Shown here: piece by piece, positions 26,007-34,734 of the stretch
How positions within the stretch are numbered: the stretch's first letter is position 1
How the letters are laid out: each line of letters starts with the position of its first letter
DNA from: Bog-473 sp963742035
Lineage (GTDB): Bacteria; Actinomycetota; Acidimicrobiia; Acidimicrobiales; RAAP-2
Direction: 5' to 3'
Length of the DNA: 64,000 nt
Assembly: GCA_963742035.1 (NCBI GenBank)
Contig: CAVUKH010000011.1
Location: 86,952 to 150,951, forward strand
Notes under the pieces: generated by a model
What the model was told of the DNA's origin: nothing
Databases searched by the model: none
What the model saw: only the letters and a program-made list of their open reading frames with translations
Translations under genes and position numbers: made by a program

Positions 26007-26197
26007 CGCAAAACCCCCCAGGTTCTCGATCCCGTTGCTCTGTCGCGGCGCAGGTTACAACTTCGTGACCGTTCGAGGGTGGCGGACGGTTTCGGGGGTG
26101 GCGGGCGATTTCGGGGCGGCGGGCGATTGGGACCTCGCCGACCGCCTATGGCAACCTGGGCCGGACACGACCCCGCGACCTCGAGAGGAAGGCAGCC

Positions 26198-26680
26198 ATG
26201 ACGATCGCAGCCGGTGACCGGGTGCCCGACGTGAAGGTCTTCACCTTCGGCGACAAGGGGCCCGAGGCGACCACGACCACCGAGGTCCTGGGCAAGGGCA
26301 AGGTCGTCCTCTTCGGGGTCCCGGGTGCCTTCACCCCGACGTGTTCGGACCACCACCTCCCCGGATTCGTGCTGCGCACCGAGGAGCTCCGGGCCAAGGG
26401 CGCCGACAAGGTGGTGTGCGTCTCGGTCAACGACCCCTTCGTCATGGGGGCGTGGGGCGAGGACCAGCACGTCGGCGACGCCGTCGTGATGCTGGCCGAC
26501 GGCAACGGCGAGCTGGCCGAGGCGATGGGCCTGACCATGGACGGCAGTGGCTTCGGCCTCGGGTCGCGGGTCCAGCGGTTCGCCGCCATCATCGACGACG
26601 GCGTGGTCAGCTGGCTGGCCGTCGAACCCGGTCCGGGATTGCACGTGAGCTCGGCCGAGGACGTGCTCGCCGCGCTCTAG
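26198..26680 (+). CDS. Peroxiredoxin (Prx5 type)
   Basis: This encodes 160 aa. The active-site motif PGAFTPTCS puts the peroxidatic Cys at residue 49. GDRVPDVKV at the N-terminus and ADGNGELAEAMGL are typical of the Prx5 group. No second Cys of the atypical 2-Cys pair is obvious near the C-terminus, so it may be a 1-Cys enzyme reduced by an external thiol. AGAGGAAG-like purines precede the ATG. It is monocistronic and reduces hydroperoxides in the cytosol. Confidence 0.92.
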   Translation: MTIAAGDRVPDVKVFTFGDKGPEATTTTEVLGKGKVVLFGVPGAFTPTCSDHHLPGFVLRTEELRAKGADKVVCVSVNDPFVMGAWGEDQHVGDAVVMLADGNGELAEAMGLTMDGSGFGLGSRVQRFAAIIDDGVVSWLAVEPGPGLHVSSAEDVLAAL

Positions 26681-26900
26681 ACATCCCACGCTCGGGGAGG
26701 AGTACCTCCGCGTTTCGTCACCGTTCCGGCGGGCCGATGCACCGGACGATGCCGAGACCGCACACCGACGATCGGCCCGTCGACCTGCGCGCCGAAGGTG
26801 TCCCGGCAGTTGGCGCCGGTCACAGAGTCCCGACTCGGGCCGGCTCGTGGGGGAGGCCACCCCGCCGCTCCGGTTCGGCTCTGCCCCGGGCGGCGGACCC

Positions 26901-26952
26901 TTGACATGCAGCCATGTGGTTGCTTAACTAAGATAGGCAACCAAAAGGTTGC
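26901..26952 (+). promoter_or_regulatory. Promoter and ArsR-type operator
   Basis: TTGACA (26901-26906) and TTAACT (26924-26929) are 17 bp apart and form a sigma-70-like promoter. Immediately downstream, GCAACC-AAAA-GGTTGC (26937-26952) is a perfect inverted repeat. A further GGTTGC half-site lies at 26918-26923 inside the promoter. The site ends 22 bp before the start of the ArsR-SRPBCC gene and is the probable autoregulatory operator. Confidence 0.7.
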
Positions 26953-26974
26953 ATGAAGAGCAGCGGATGATGCG

Positions 26975-27790
26975 ATGCAACAGACGGATGCGGTGTTCCG
27001 GGCCCTGAGTGACCCGGCCCGGCGCCGGCTCCTGGACCGGCTCAACGAGCGCAGCGGGCTGACCCTGAGCGAGCTCTACGCGGACATGGGCATGACGCGC
27101 CAGTCGGTCTCCAAGCACCTCGACGTGTTGGAGGAGGCCACCCTCGTGGTCACCGCACGCCGGGGGAGGGAGAAGCTGCACTTCCTCAACGCCGCCCCCA
27201 TCAACGACATCGCCGACCGCTGGATCCACCGCTACCACCGGGCGCGGGCCGAGGCCCTCGCCGACCTGAAGACGGCACTGGAGGCCACAGCCATGACGAA
27301 CGACCAGACCACCTTCGTGTACACCACCTACATTGAGGCCACGCCCGAGCGGGTCTGGCAGGGGCTGACCGACCCGGCCTTCACGAGGCGCTACTGGGGT
27401 GGCGTGTCCTTCCTCTCGGACTGGGGGGAGGGCTCGACCTACGACGTGGCCTACGAGGACACCGGACTGGTCATCAAGGACCCCGCTCAGGTGGTCCTCG
27501 AGTCCGACCCGCATCGCCGGCTCGCCTACGCCTGGCACACGTTCACCCCCGAGTGGGGCGCCCAGCACGGCAAGACGGCGCAGGACGTGGCCCGCTGGAG
27601 CAGCGAGCCACGGTCCCGGGTCGCCTTCGACATCGAGGAGGTGGGGGAGGGCGTGGTGAAGCTCACCGTGGTGCACGACGGCTTCGCGCCGGGGAGCGAT
27701 GTGCTCGAGGGCATCCGTGGCGGATGGCCGGCCGTCATGGCCAGCCTCAAGACGCTGCTCGAGACCGGATCGGCCCTCCCCGCTGCCTGA
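26975..27790 (+). CDS. ArsR-type regulator fused to an SRPBCC (AHSA1) domain
   Basis: This is 271 aa. Residues 1-105 are an ArsR-type winged helix (FRALSDPARRRLLDRLNE, LSELYADMGMTRQSVSKHLDVLEEA) without the metal-binding CxC. Residues ~110-265 are an AHSA1/SRPBCC ligand-binding domain (YIEATPERVWQGLTDPAFTRRYW, GWPAVMASLKTLLETG). These two are often adjacent genes; here they are one chain. In sequence the join is at an Ala-Thr-Ala-Met, so an internal ATG could still produce the second domain alone. It probably senses a hydrophobic ligand and controls itself through the upstream repeat. Confidence 0.88.
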   Translation: MQQTDAVFRALSDPARRRLLDRLNERSGLTLSELYADMGMTRQSVSKHLDVLEEATLVVTARRGREKLHFLNAAPINDIADRWIHRYHRARAEALADLKTALEATAMTNDQTTFVYTTYIEATPERVWQGLTDPAFTRRYWGGVSFLSDWGEGSTYDVAYEDTGLVIKDPAQVVLESDPHRRLAYAWHTFTPEWGAQHGKTAQDVARWSSEPRSRVAFDIEEVGEGVVKLTVVHDGFAPGSDVLEGIRGGWPAVMASLKTLLETGSALPAA

Positions 27791-27860
27791 AAGGCTCCGG
27801 GACGACCGGCGCCACGCCGAAGTTGCAGCTCAAACCCCCTTGCCGATGCGTCGTCTCGGG

Positions 27861-27883
27861 AGTATCATACTCAGTATGCTACT
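27861..27883. promoter_or_regulatory. Two palindromes in front of the PadR gene
   Basis: AGTATCATACT (27861-27871) and AGTATGCTACT (27873-27883) are adjacent 11-bp palindromes, the first perfect around a central base. The pair lies 15 bp before the PadR start codon, a position expected for autorepression of the PadR-ABC operon. Confidence 0.6.
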
Positions 27884-27898
27884 TCGAAATGAGCGCTC

Positions 27899-28486
27899 GT
27901 GAGCGTCCGCCACGCCCTGCTGGCCCTGTTGAGCGAGGGGCCGAAGTACGGCCTGCAGCTGCGGCAGGAGTTCGAGTCGCGCACCGGTGAGGTGTGGCCG
28001 CTCAACGTCGGGCAGGTCTATACGACCCTGCAACGCCTCGAGCGTGACGGCCTGGTCGAGGCCGACGACACCAGCGAAGAAGGTCCCCAGAAGGGCTTCC
28101 ACATCACCCAGGAGGGTGCGGACGAACTCGCGCAGTGGTTGCGCACCCCGCCCGACTTCTCGTCGCCGCCCCGCGACGAGCTGGTGATCAAGGTGCTGGT
28201 GGCCCTGGGGTTGCCGGGAGTCGACGTCCACGAGGTGGTCCAGGTCCACCGGCGCTACCTCGTGGAGCTGATGCAGCAGTGGACGCGGCTCAAGGAGGAC
28301 GAAGCGCGCCTCGACCTCAACTTCGCCCTGGTGGTCGACGCCGAGCTGTTCCGGCTCGACTCGCTGATCCGGTGGCTGGACACGGCCGATGGCCGATTGA
28401 AGAGAGCGGCGGCGGGCGAAGATGCGCCGGCCACGCCGTCGTTCCCCCTCCCCAAGGCACGGCGCAGAGTGGGAGCCCCCGAATGA
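27899..28486 (+). CDS. PadR-family transcriptional regulator
   Basis: This encodes 195 aa. The PadR winged helix is clear (HALLALLSEGPKYGLQL, PLNVGQVYTTLQRLERDGLV, HITQEGADEL). The C-terminal helices (residues ~100-170) form the usual dimer arm. It starts at GTG 27899; the nearby ATG 27889 is out of frame. Its TGA overlaps the ATG of the ABC ATPase. PadR repressors of this layout typically respond to the substrate of the co-encoded ABC exporter. Confidence 0.92.
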   Translation: MSVRHALLALLSEGPKYGLQLRQEFESRTGEVWPLNVGQVYTTLQRLERDGLVEADDTSEEGPQKGFHITQEGADELAQWLRTPPDFSSPPRDELVIKVLVALGLPGVDVHEVVQVHRRYLVELMQQWTRLKEDEARLDLNFALVVDAELFRLDSLIRWLDTADGRLKRAAAGEDAPATPSFPLPKARRRVGAPE

Positions 28487-29205
28487 GCTACCTCGAGCTA
28501 CGTGACATCACCAAGGTCTACGGGGAGGGGGCCACCGAGGTCCTCGCCCTGCAGCACATCGACCTGTCCGTCGAGGCCGGGTCCCTGGTGGCGGTCATGG
28601 GCGCCAGCGGCTCGGGCAAGAGCACGCTGCTGACCATCGCCGGCAGCCTGGAGGACGCCACCAGCGGTGAAGTCTCCATCGGCGGTCGTTCGCTCTCGAC
28701 GCTGTCGCGCAACGGCAAGGCGCAGCTGCGCCGTCGGTCCATCGGGTACGTCTTCCAGGACTACAACCTGTTGGCCGGGCTCAGCGCGGTGGAGAACGTG
28801 TCCCTGCCGCTCGAGCTCGACGGCGTGGCCGCGCGCAAGGCCCAGGCGGCGGCCCTCGAGGCACTCGAGGACTTCGGTCTGGTGGACCGGGCCTCGCATT
28901 ACCCCGACCAGCTGTCCGGCGGTGAGCGCCAGCGGGTCGCCATCGCCCGCGCCGTGGTCGGGGGGCGCCAGCTCCTCCTGGCCGACGAGCCTTCCGGAGC
29001 CCTGGACTCGACCAACGCCGAGAGCGTGATGCGCCTGATCCTCGCCGCCTGCCACCGTGGCCTGGCGGCCGTGGTGGTGACCCACGACGCCCAGCTGGCG
29101 TCGTGGGCCGACCGCGTGATCTTCCTGCGCGACGGCCGCATCGTCGATCAGACGCTGCCGGTCGAGAGCCCCGAGACATTCCTCGCGGACGTCCGGAACC
29201 AATGA
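28483..29205 (+). CDS. ABC exporter ATP-binding protein (MacB/LolD type)
   Basis: This is a 240-aa ATPase. Walker A GASGSGKST, Q-loop YVFQDYNLLAGLSAVENV, signature LSGGERQRVAIARAVV, Walker B LLLADEPSGALDS and the H-loop VVVTHD are all intact. It works with the following FtsX-type permease. It overlaps PadR upstream (ATGA) and the permease downstream (ATGA), so all three are translated together. Confidence 0.94.
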   Translation: MSYLELRDITKVYGEGATEVLALQHIDLSVEAGSLVAVMGASGSGKSTLLTIAGSLEDATSGEVSIGGRSLSTLSRNGKAQLRRRSIGYVFQDYNLLAGLSAVENVSLPLELDGVAARKAQAAALEALEDFGLVDRASHYPDQLSGGERQRVAIARAVVGGRQLLLADEPSGALDSTNAESVMRLILAACHRGLAAVVVTHDAQLASWADRVIFLRDGRIVDQTLPVESPETFLADVRNQ

Positions 29206-31769
29206 GCGTCGGCGTCCTCGAGCGGCAGGCCACCGGGTCGGTCCAGGCACCGAGCACCGGCGGCATCGCGGCCCGGCGGGCCATGCTCCGTTGGGCCTGG
29301 CGCCTGTTCCGGCGCGAGTGGCGCCAACAGCTGCTCATCCTCGTTTTGATCGTCGTGGCGGTGGCTGCCGTGGTCGTCGGCGCCGCGGTGGCGGTCAACA
29401 CGCCGCCGCCCGCCAGAGCAGGCTTCGGCACGGCCGACGACCTCGCCACCTTCAACCTGTCGGCTCCCACGACCAAGGCGCCGCCGGTGAGCCTCGCGCA
29501 CGTGGAGGCGCAGATCGCCGCGCTCGAGAAGCACTTCGGTCGCGTCCAGGTGATTGAGAACGAGACCTTCGACGTCCCCGGCACCAACCAGACGTATCAG
29601 CTGCGGTCCCAGGACCCCCATGGGCCCTACGGGGGGCCGATGCTCCAGTTGCTCTCGGGGAGCTACCCGACCGGTTCCGGTCAGGTCGCCGTCACCCCCG
29701 GACTGGCGTCCGAGCTCAATCTCACGGTGGGCGACACATGGCCCCAGGGCGGCAAGACCGTCGTCGGGATTGTGCAGAACCCGCAGAGCCTGCTGGACGA
29801 GTTCGCGTTGGTCCCGCCCGGCCAGGTGACGCAGCCGACCGAGGTGAGCGTCCTCTTCGACGCATCCCCATCGGCCGCCAAGGATCTTCCCTCCTACGTC
29901 ACGACGGCCGGCGCGACCACCAGCAACGGCATCAATCCTTCGACCATCGTGCTGGCCCTGGCGACCGTGGGCATGCTCCTGATCGCCCTCGTCTCGATCG
30001 GCGGCTTCACCGTGCTGGCCCAGCGCCGCATGCGTTCTCTCGGGATGCTCGAGTCGATGGGGGCGACGGACCGCAACGTCCGGCTCGTCCTGGAGGCCAA
30101 CGGGGTCATTGTGGGCGTCGTGGGAGCCGTTCTGGGCTTCGCGCTCGGCCTGGTGCTCTGGCTGGCATACCGTCCGCACAACGAGCAGAGCGCGCACCAC
30201 GTCATCGGAGAGTTCGCCCTGCCCTGGAACGTGATCGTGCCGGCCATGGCCCTGGCGGTGATCGCGACGCTCTTCGCCTCTGGCTACCCGGCCCGTGCCA
30301 TCACCCGGGTGCCGGTCGTGAGTGCACTGGCCGGTCGTCCCGCGCCACCCCGCCAGATCCACCGCTCCCTCGTGCCCGGCGTGATCGCCCTGATCCTCGG
30401 ATTCGTCATGTTCTCGCTCTCGGGTGCCGCGGGGAACGGCGGCGGCGTGATCTGGCTCGTCCCGGGGCTCATCGCGTTGATCGCGGGGATCATCCTCGTC
30501 TCACCGTTCTTCCTCGCCCTGCTGGCCCGGGTCGGCAGCAGATCTCCCATCGCCATCCGCCTGCCCCTGCGCGACATGGCGCGCTACCGGGCCCGCTCGG
30601 GCTCTGCTCTCTCGGCCATCAGCCTCGGCATCATGATCGCGATCATCATCTGCGCCGTCGCCGTCGCCCGCTACTCCAACGTCTTTGACTACGTGGGACC
30701 GAACGTGGCGGCGAATACCCTCAATGTGTACAGCCCGCCGCCGGCCGGGAGCGAGCTCTTCGGCCCGGGGAGTGGGCCCCAGACGGCACCGTCCCCGCCC
30801 AGTCTCGCGGCGCAGGAAGCGACCGTGCGCGCCATCGCCTCCGTTGTCGGCGCCACCGACGTGGTCGAACTCGACAACCCGGCGGTGGGTCTGCAGAACC
30901 CGAGTGCGTCGGGACGGCAGTGGGATGGCCCGATCTACGTGGCCACGCCGACCCTCCTGCGGGCCTACGGCATCAATCCGTCGTCGATACCGTCCAACGT
31001 CGACATCCTGAGCTCGCGGCCCGGACTGGCCGGATCGGGTGTGCAGCTGACCTTTGGCGGTGGCGGGAAGGGCGGTGACGGCTTCCAGGGCCTCGGCGCC
31101 GGCGGCAACAACTACAACGAGTGCACGCCGAACCAGTGCCTCGCCCACCCCGTGGTCCAAGAGGAGGGCCAGCTGCCCAACGGCACGTCGTCACCGAACA
31201 CGGTGATCACCGAGAGCGCGCTGCAGCGGCTGCACCTCACGAGTCAGAACAGCCTGGACGGCTGGACGATCATGGCCCACGGTGCGATCACCCAGGCCCA
31301 GCTGACGAGCGCCAACTCGCTGGCGGCTGCGGGCGATGTGAGCATTGAGTCGAAGAACGACGAGCCCACGTCGGCAGAGATCGTCAACTGGGCCACCGTC
31401 TTCGGCATCGCCCTTGCGCTCGGGGTCCTCGCCATGAGCGTCGGACTCATCCGGAGCGAGACGGCGAGCGAACTGCGCACGCTGACCGCCGCCGGCGCGA
31501 GCTCGTTTACCCGACGCAGCCTGACCGCCGTGACAGCGGGAGCCCTGGCCCTCCTGGGTGCCCTGCTCGGAACCGTCGCCGCGTATATCGGGCTGTTCGG
31601 ATGGTTCCGTTCGAACGCGTTGGAAGGCGGCGTGTCGGACATCATCGACCACGTCCCCTGGAACAACCTGTTCTTCATCCTCATCGCCTTGCCGCTCGTC
31701 GCCACCGTGGTCGGATGGCTGCTGGCCGGGCGGGCCCCCAAGGGCATCGCCAGCCGGCCCATGGAGTAG
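29202..31769 (+). CDS. FtsX-like ABC permease
   Basis: This is 855 aa with the two-module layout of large FtsX permeases. One TM helix (about 45-65) is followed by a large extracytoplasmic region and a first group of three TM helices (about 245-375, VLALATVGMLLIALVSIGGFTVLAQRRMRSLG). A second extracytoplasmic region is rich in Gly, Asn and Pro and contains the paired Cys of ECTPNQC. The final TM group is SAEIVNWATVFGIALALGVLAMSVGL onwards. FtsX members with PadR control usually export peptides or antibiotics. The substrate is unknown. Confidence 0.9.
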   Translation: MSVGVLERQATGSVQAPSTGGIAARRAMLRWAWRLFRREWRQQLLILVLIVVAVAAVVVGAAVAVNTPPPARAGFGTADDLATFNLSAPTTKAPPVSLAHVEAQIAALEKHFGRVQVIENETFDVPGTNQTYQLRSQDPHGPYGGPMLQLLSGSYPTGSGQVAVTPGLASELNLTVGDTWPQGGKTVVGIVQNPQSLLDEFALVPPGQVTQPTEVSVLFDASPSAAKDLPSYVTTAGATTSNGINPSTIVLALATVGMLLIALVSIGGFTVLAQRRMRSLGMLESMGATDRNVRLVLEANGVIVGVVGAVLGFALGLVLWLAYRPHNEQSAHHVIGEFALPWNVIVPAMALAVIATLFASGYPARAITRVPVVSALAGRPAPPRQIHRSLVPGVIALILGFVMFSLSGAAGNGGGVIWLVPGLIALIAGIILVSPFFLALLARVGSRSPIAIRLPLRDMARYRARSGSALSAISLGIMIAIIICAVAVARYSNVFDYVGPNVAANTLNVYSPPPAGSELFGPGSGPQTAPSPPSLAAQEATVRAIASVVGATDVVELDNPAVGLQNPSASGRQWDGPIYVATPTLLRAYGINPSSIPSNVDILSSRPGLAGSGVQLTFGGGGKGGDGFQGLGAGGNNYNECTPNQCLAHPVVQEEGQLPNGTSSPNTVITESALQRLHLTSQNSLDGWTIMAHGAITQAQLTSANSLAAAGDVSIESKNDEPTSAEIVNWATVFGIALALGVLAMSVGLIRSETASELRTLTAAGASSFTRRSLTAVTAGALALLGALLGTVAAYIGLFGWFRSNALEGGVSDIIDHVPWNNLFFILIALPLVATVVGWLLAGRAPKGIASRPME

Positions 31770-31774
31770 CGACC

Positions 31775-32299
31775 ATGACCATTCGCAGCGACGCCGGGTC
31801 GGTCACGAGCGGGACTCCCTCACCCGGCCCGAGCCGCGGGATCTCGCAGCGTCGCCGGACGCGTGCGCGCTTCGCCGTCCACATGGGCCTCCTGGCAGCC
31901 TTCGCCGCTTCGATGGCCACCGTGACGGTGGTCACGGAGGGTTGGCCCCACCTGGTCGTCGGGCTGGCGTTCGTGGCGCTCGCCGGTGTGCACGTCGGGC
32001 AGCGTCGCCAGACCGTCGCGCGGCTGCTCGGGAACCTCGGACGCGTCCGCTCATGGATCCGCCGCAGCGGGCGCTTGGCTTGGTCGGACGTGGTCCTGGC
32101 CCTGTTGACGCTCAACGTGCTGGTTTCGGGAACCTACGATCTGGTCTCGGGCGACCAGGTGATCCTCCACCCACGCGCCGTCGGGATCCCGTTCCGCGAC
32201 ATGGGGTGGCACGTGCTGTCGGCCCTCGTGCTGCTCGCGTACCTCTGCGTGCACGTGGCGCGCCGCTGGGGCCACATCCGCCGTTCCGTCATCCGCTGA
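31775..32299 (+). CDS. DUF4405-like four-helix membrane protein
   Basis: This encodes 174 aa with four hydrophobic helices after a Ser/Pro-rich, basic N-terminus. One His lies in each helix region (VHMGLLAAF, GVHVGQRRQ, GWHVLSAL, CVHVARRWGH). Paired His on four helices is the pattern of cytochrome b561/DUF4405-type proteins that can bind heme, so a membrane electron-transfer role is possible. That role is inference. The start is ATG 31775, 5 bp after the permease stop, so it is the last gene of the PadR operon. Confidence 0.7.
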   Translation: MTIRSDAGSVTSGTPSPGPSRGISQRRRTRARFAVHMGLLAAFAASMATVTVVTEGWPHLVVGLAFVALAGVHVGQRRQTVARLLGNLGRVRSWIRRSGRLAWSDVVLALLTLNVLVSGTYDLVSGDQVILHPRAVGIPFRDMGWHVLSALVLLAYLCVHVARRWGHIRRSVIR

Positions 32300-32327
32300 C
32301 TCGTCTCGGCCCGTCCGGAGGACGGGG

Positions 32328-33590
32328 CTACGTCTCGGACGTCACTCCGAAGCGCTCGGTGTAGAAGGCCAGGGCCCGGCGCCGCTCACCGGCGTCGAGA
32401 CCGAACTGGCCCAGGTCGTAGGTGACGGCCCCGTGGAGGCCGCGGGGGTGGGCCGCCATGAACGAGGCCATGGACGACGTGGCGCGTTCGTCCAGCGGCT
32501 GGCCCGCCAGGTCGTAGACGCGGCCCACCATGGCCAGGTCGTCGGCCATGAACTCGTCGAAGCGCACGTCGATGGTCCGGTCCGCCGGCAGCGCGTCCCG
32601 CTCCTCGGCGCAGCGGCGCAGCATGCGCTCGAGCCGGTCGGCCCAGTAGGCGCCCATGCCCTCCACGTCGACGCGGTCGCGGGTGAGCCGGGCCGTGTAG
32701 GCGATCATCGTCACCATGGACGCGGTGACCGACACCGGGTCCCGGTGCGTGACGACGAAGGTGGCGTCGGGGAACGTGTCGACCAGCGCCGGGAACTGCT
32801 CCAGATGCTGGGGCGTCTTGAGGACCCACCGGGTGCCGCCCCGGAGCCACTGCAGGACCTTGAGTACCTTGCGGAGATAGGCGTAGGTCGGCCGCTGATC
32901 ATGGGAAAGGTAGGCGTCGCGCCAGGTCGGCATGGGGGCGGTCGTCTCGAAGAGCATGGTGGAGAAGTCGATGGCGAGCAGCTGTATCTCCTCGTGGGTG
33001 TGCTCGACCGTCATTTCGTGCATCCGGTTGAAGTACGGCAACGCCGTGTTGAGAAAGGAGAGCGCCATTTCGGTGCGCGCCAGACGGGGGTCGGGCGCAC
33101 CGGGCTCCGGGACTTCATGGGCAGGGAGGACGGGCTCGAGGCTTTCCCAGTAGGGCAGCGAGCGCAGCGCAGGGTCGGCCGACATCAGGTTGTGCAGGTG
33201 TGTGGTGCCGGTCCGGGGCAACCCGCAGATGATGATCGGTGCGACGATCCGCTCCTCGAGGATGTCAGGGTGTCGACGGACCAGGTCCTCAATGAGCAGG
33301 CGGTTCTTCAGCAGGCCGAGGATGAAGACGTGCTGCTGCATGATGCCCGCGCCGTTGAACCCGCCCTCGGCGCGCATGGCCGAGCAGAGCAGCCCGAGGC
33401 GCTCGACGAAATCCTCGGCGCCGAAGTCCTCCAAGCCGGTCTCGTTCCGAGCCGTTGCCATGAGTCCCGCCGGCTCGAGGGCAATCTGGGACCCCGCCTC
33501 CTCCATGAGGTCGAGGATGGCCCGCACCTCCTCGCTGAAGCGCGGCCGCGCCAGGTCGTCGATGCGGACGGCGGCGGGGCGCCCGCTCAT
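32328..33590 (-). CDS. Sulfotransferase family protein
   Basis: This is 420 aa. The 5'-phosphosulfate loop is IICGLPRTGTTHLHNLM and the 3'-phosphate site VVTHRDPVSVTASMV, both needed for PAPS binding. An N-terminal ~90-residue helical extension is common in actinobacterial members. It would transfer sulfate from PAPS to a hydroxyl or amine of an unknown acceptor. The ATG at 33590 overlaps the TGA of the DUF1214 gene (ATGA), so the pair acts together. Such pairs are frequent in actinobacteria with lipid or sterol metabolism. Confidence 0.9.
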   Translation of the reverse strand: MSGRPAAVRIDDLARPRFSEEVRAILDLMEEAGSQIALEPAGLMATARNETGLEDFGAEDFVERLGLLCSAMRAEGGFNGAGIMQQHVFILGLLKNRLLIEDLVRRHPDILEERIVAPIIICGLPRTGTTHLHNLMSADPALRSLPYWESLEPVLPAHEVPEPGAPDPRLARTEMALSFLNTALPYFNRMHEMTVEHTHEEIQLLAIDFSTMLFETTAPMPTWRDAYLSHDQRPTYAYLRKVLKVLQWLRGGTRWVLKTPQHLEQFPALVDTFPDATFVVTHRDPVSVTASMVTMIAYTARLTRDRVDVEGMGAYWADRLERMLRRCAEERDALPADRTIDVRFDEFMADDLAMVGRVYDLAGQPLDERATSSMASFMAAHPRGLHGAVTYDLGQFGLDAGERRRALAFYTERFGVTSET

Positions 33591-34654
33591 ACGGTGTCGA
33601 CCGGGAGGACCTCCACCTGGGGCTGCTCGGGCGTCGCACTGGGCAGGAACCAGCGGAACCAGATGCGGCCCGAGCGGTGGCCGGCGGTCGAGACCCAGTT
33701 GGGATGCGAAGGAGGCCGGGCCGACACGACGATGATCCACGAGCCATCGGATTCGTACTGGACTTCGGCGCCGTTGATGGTCACCCGCTCGTAGTCGTAG
33801 TTGTACGTGTGCAGCAGTCGGTTCCAGAGGCACATGTTCCAGAAGACGCACTCGGGCGATCGCCCCCGGATGACCAGAGCCTCGTCGTCGGCCAGTTCGA
33901 AGGCACCCATGGCATAGGCGGCGTCACCGGCCGCCCATCCGAACGTGGTGGTGGGCACCGGGTAGGGCGGATCGATGGCGTTGGGTGTGCCGAGCGGGAT
34001 GGGGACGATGCCGGCCTGCTCGCGGACCCACGTCGTGGCGGCCCGGATGCGCCGGGCCAGGTCGGCATCGTCCTGCCGGTACGCCTCGGGCGGATCGTCC
34101 GCCTCAATGTGCCAGGCGGCCCGCCGGCCCAGCCGCGGATCGTCCAGATAGTCGCGGGTGATGGCCGCCACCGCGTCGGGCTCCGAGCGGATCCACAGGA
34201 CGCCGGGCTCGGCGGGGTCGGTCGGGGAGATGACGATGTGGATGGCTCCTTCGGCGTCCCGCTCGACGCCCTGGCTGTTGGCGGACCCCACGATCCGGGT
34301 GGAGTAACGCCCGTCGTCCGGACCGCCGTAGACGGTCAGGGACATGTAGACGGCGTCGCCGGGCTCGAGCCGCACGCGGTAGGTGCGGGCGGGGTCGATC
34401 GGCGCGTAGCAGTAGAACGCGTCGGAGTTGTCGCCGCCCCACTTCTTGTACGGACCCGCGATCTCGACGAAGCGGGGCCGCGCCCTGTCGGCCCACACGT
34501 GCACCTCGGACGCCACCTGCAAAATCGACAGCACCCACTTGTGTGCTTCCAGGAGCGTCTCGGGATCGTCGGCGAGCTGCTCCACCATGCGGGCGTGGGT
34601 CGCACCAACGGTGTCGAGCAATTCTGTGAAGGCCGTCTCGGTCTCGGTCGTCAT
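33587..34654 (-). CDS. DUF1214 domain protein
   Basis: This encodes 355 aa. The C-terminal part holds the DUF1214 strands (FWNMCLWNRLLHTYNY, GSWIIVVSARPPSHPNWVSTAGHRSGRIWFRWFLP) ending in a jelly-roll-like domain. The N-terminal half has a YRVRLEPGDAVYMSLTVYGG strand series. No catalytic site is known for the family. The ATG at 34654 has GGGGGACC upstream, and a TATGAT -10-like box lies about 30 nt before the start. It is coupled to the sulfotransferase gene. Confidence 0.85.
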   Translation of the reverse strand: MTTETETAFTELLDTVGATHARMVEQLADDPETLLEAHKWVLSILQVASEVHVWADRARPRFVEIAGPYKKWGGDNSDAFYCYAPIDPARTYRVRLEPGDAVYMSLTVYGGPDDGRYSTRIVGSANSQGVERDAEGAIHIVISPTDPAEPGVLWIRSEPDAVAAITRDYLDDPRLGRRAAWHIEADDPPEAYRQDDADLARRIRAATTWVREQAGIVPIPLGTPNAIDPPYPVPTTTFGWAAGDAAYAMGAFELADDEALVIRGRSPECVFWNMCLWNRLLHTYNYDYERVTINGAEVQYESDGSWIIVVSARPPSHPNWVSTAGHRSGRIWFRWFLPSATPEQPQVEVLPVDTV

Positions 34655-34734
34655 GGTCCCCCCATCCGGCGTGGCGCCGATCATAAGGGAGCATGCGGCG
34701 GGAGCGACGGGCGCAGGATGCGCCCGGTCCGGGG

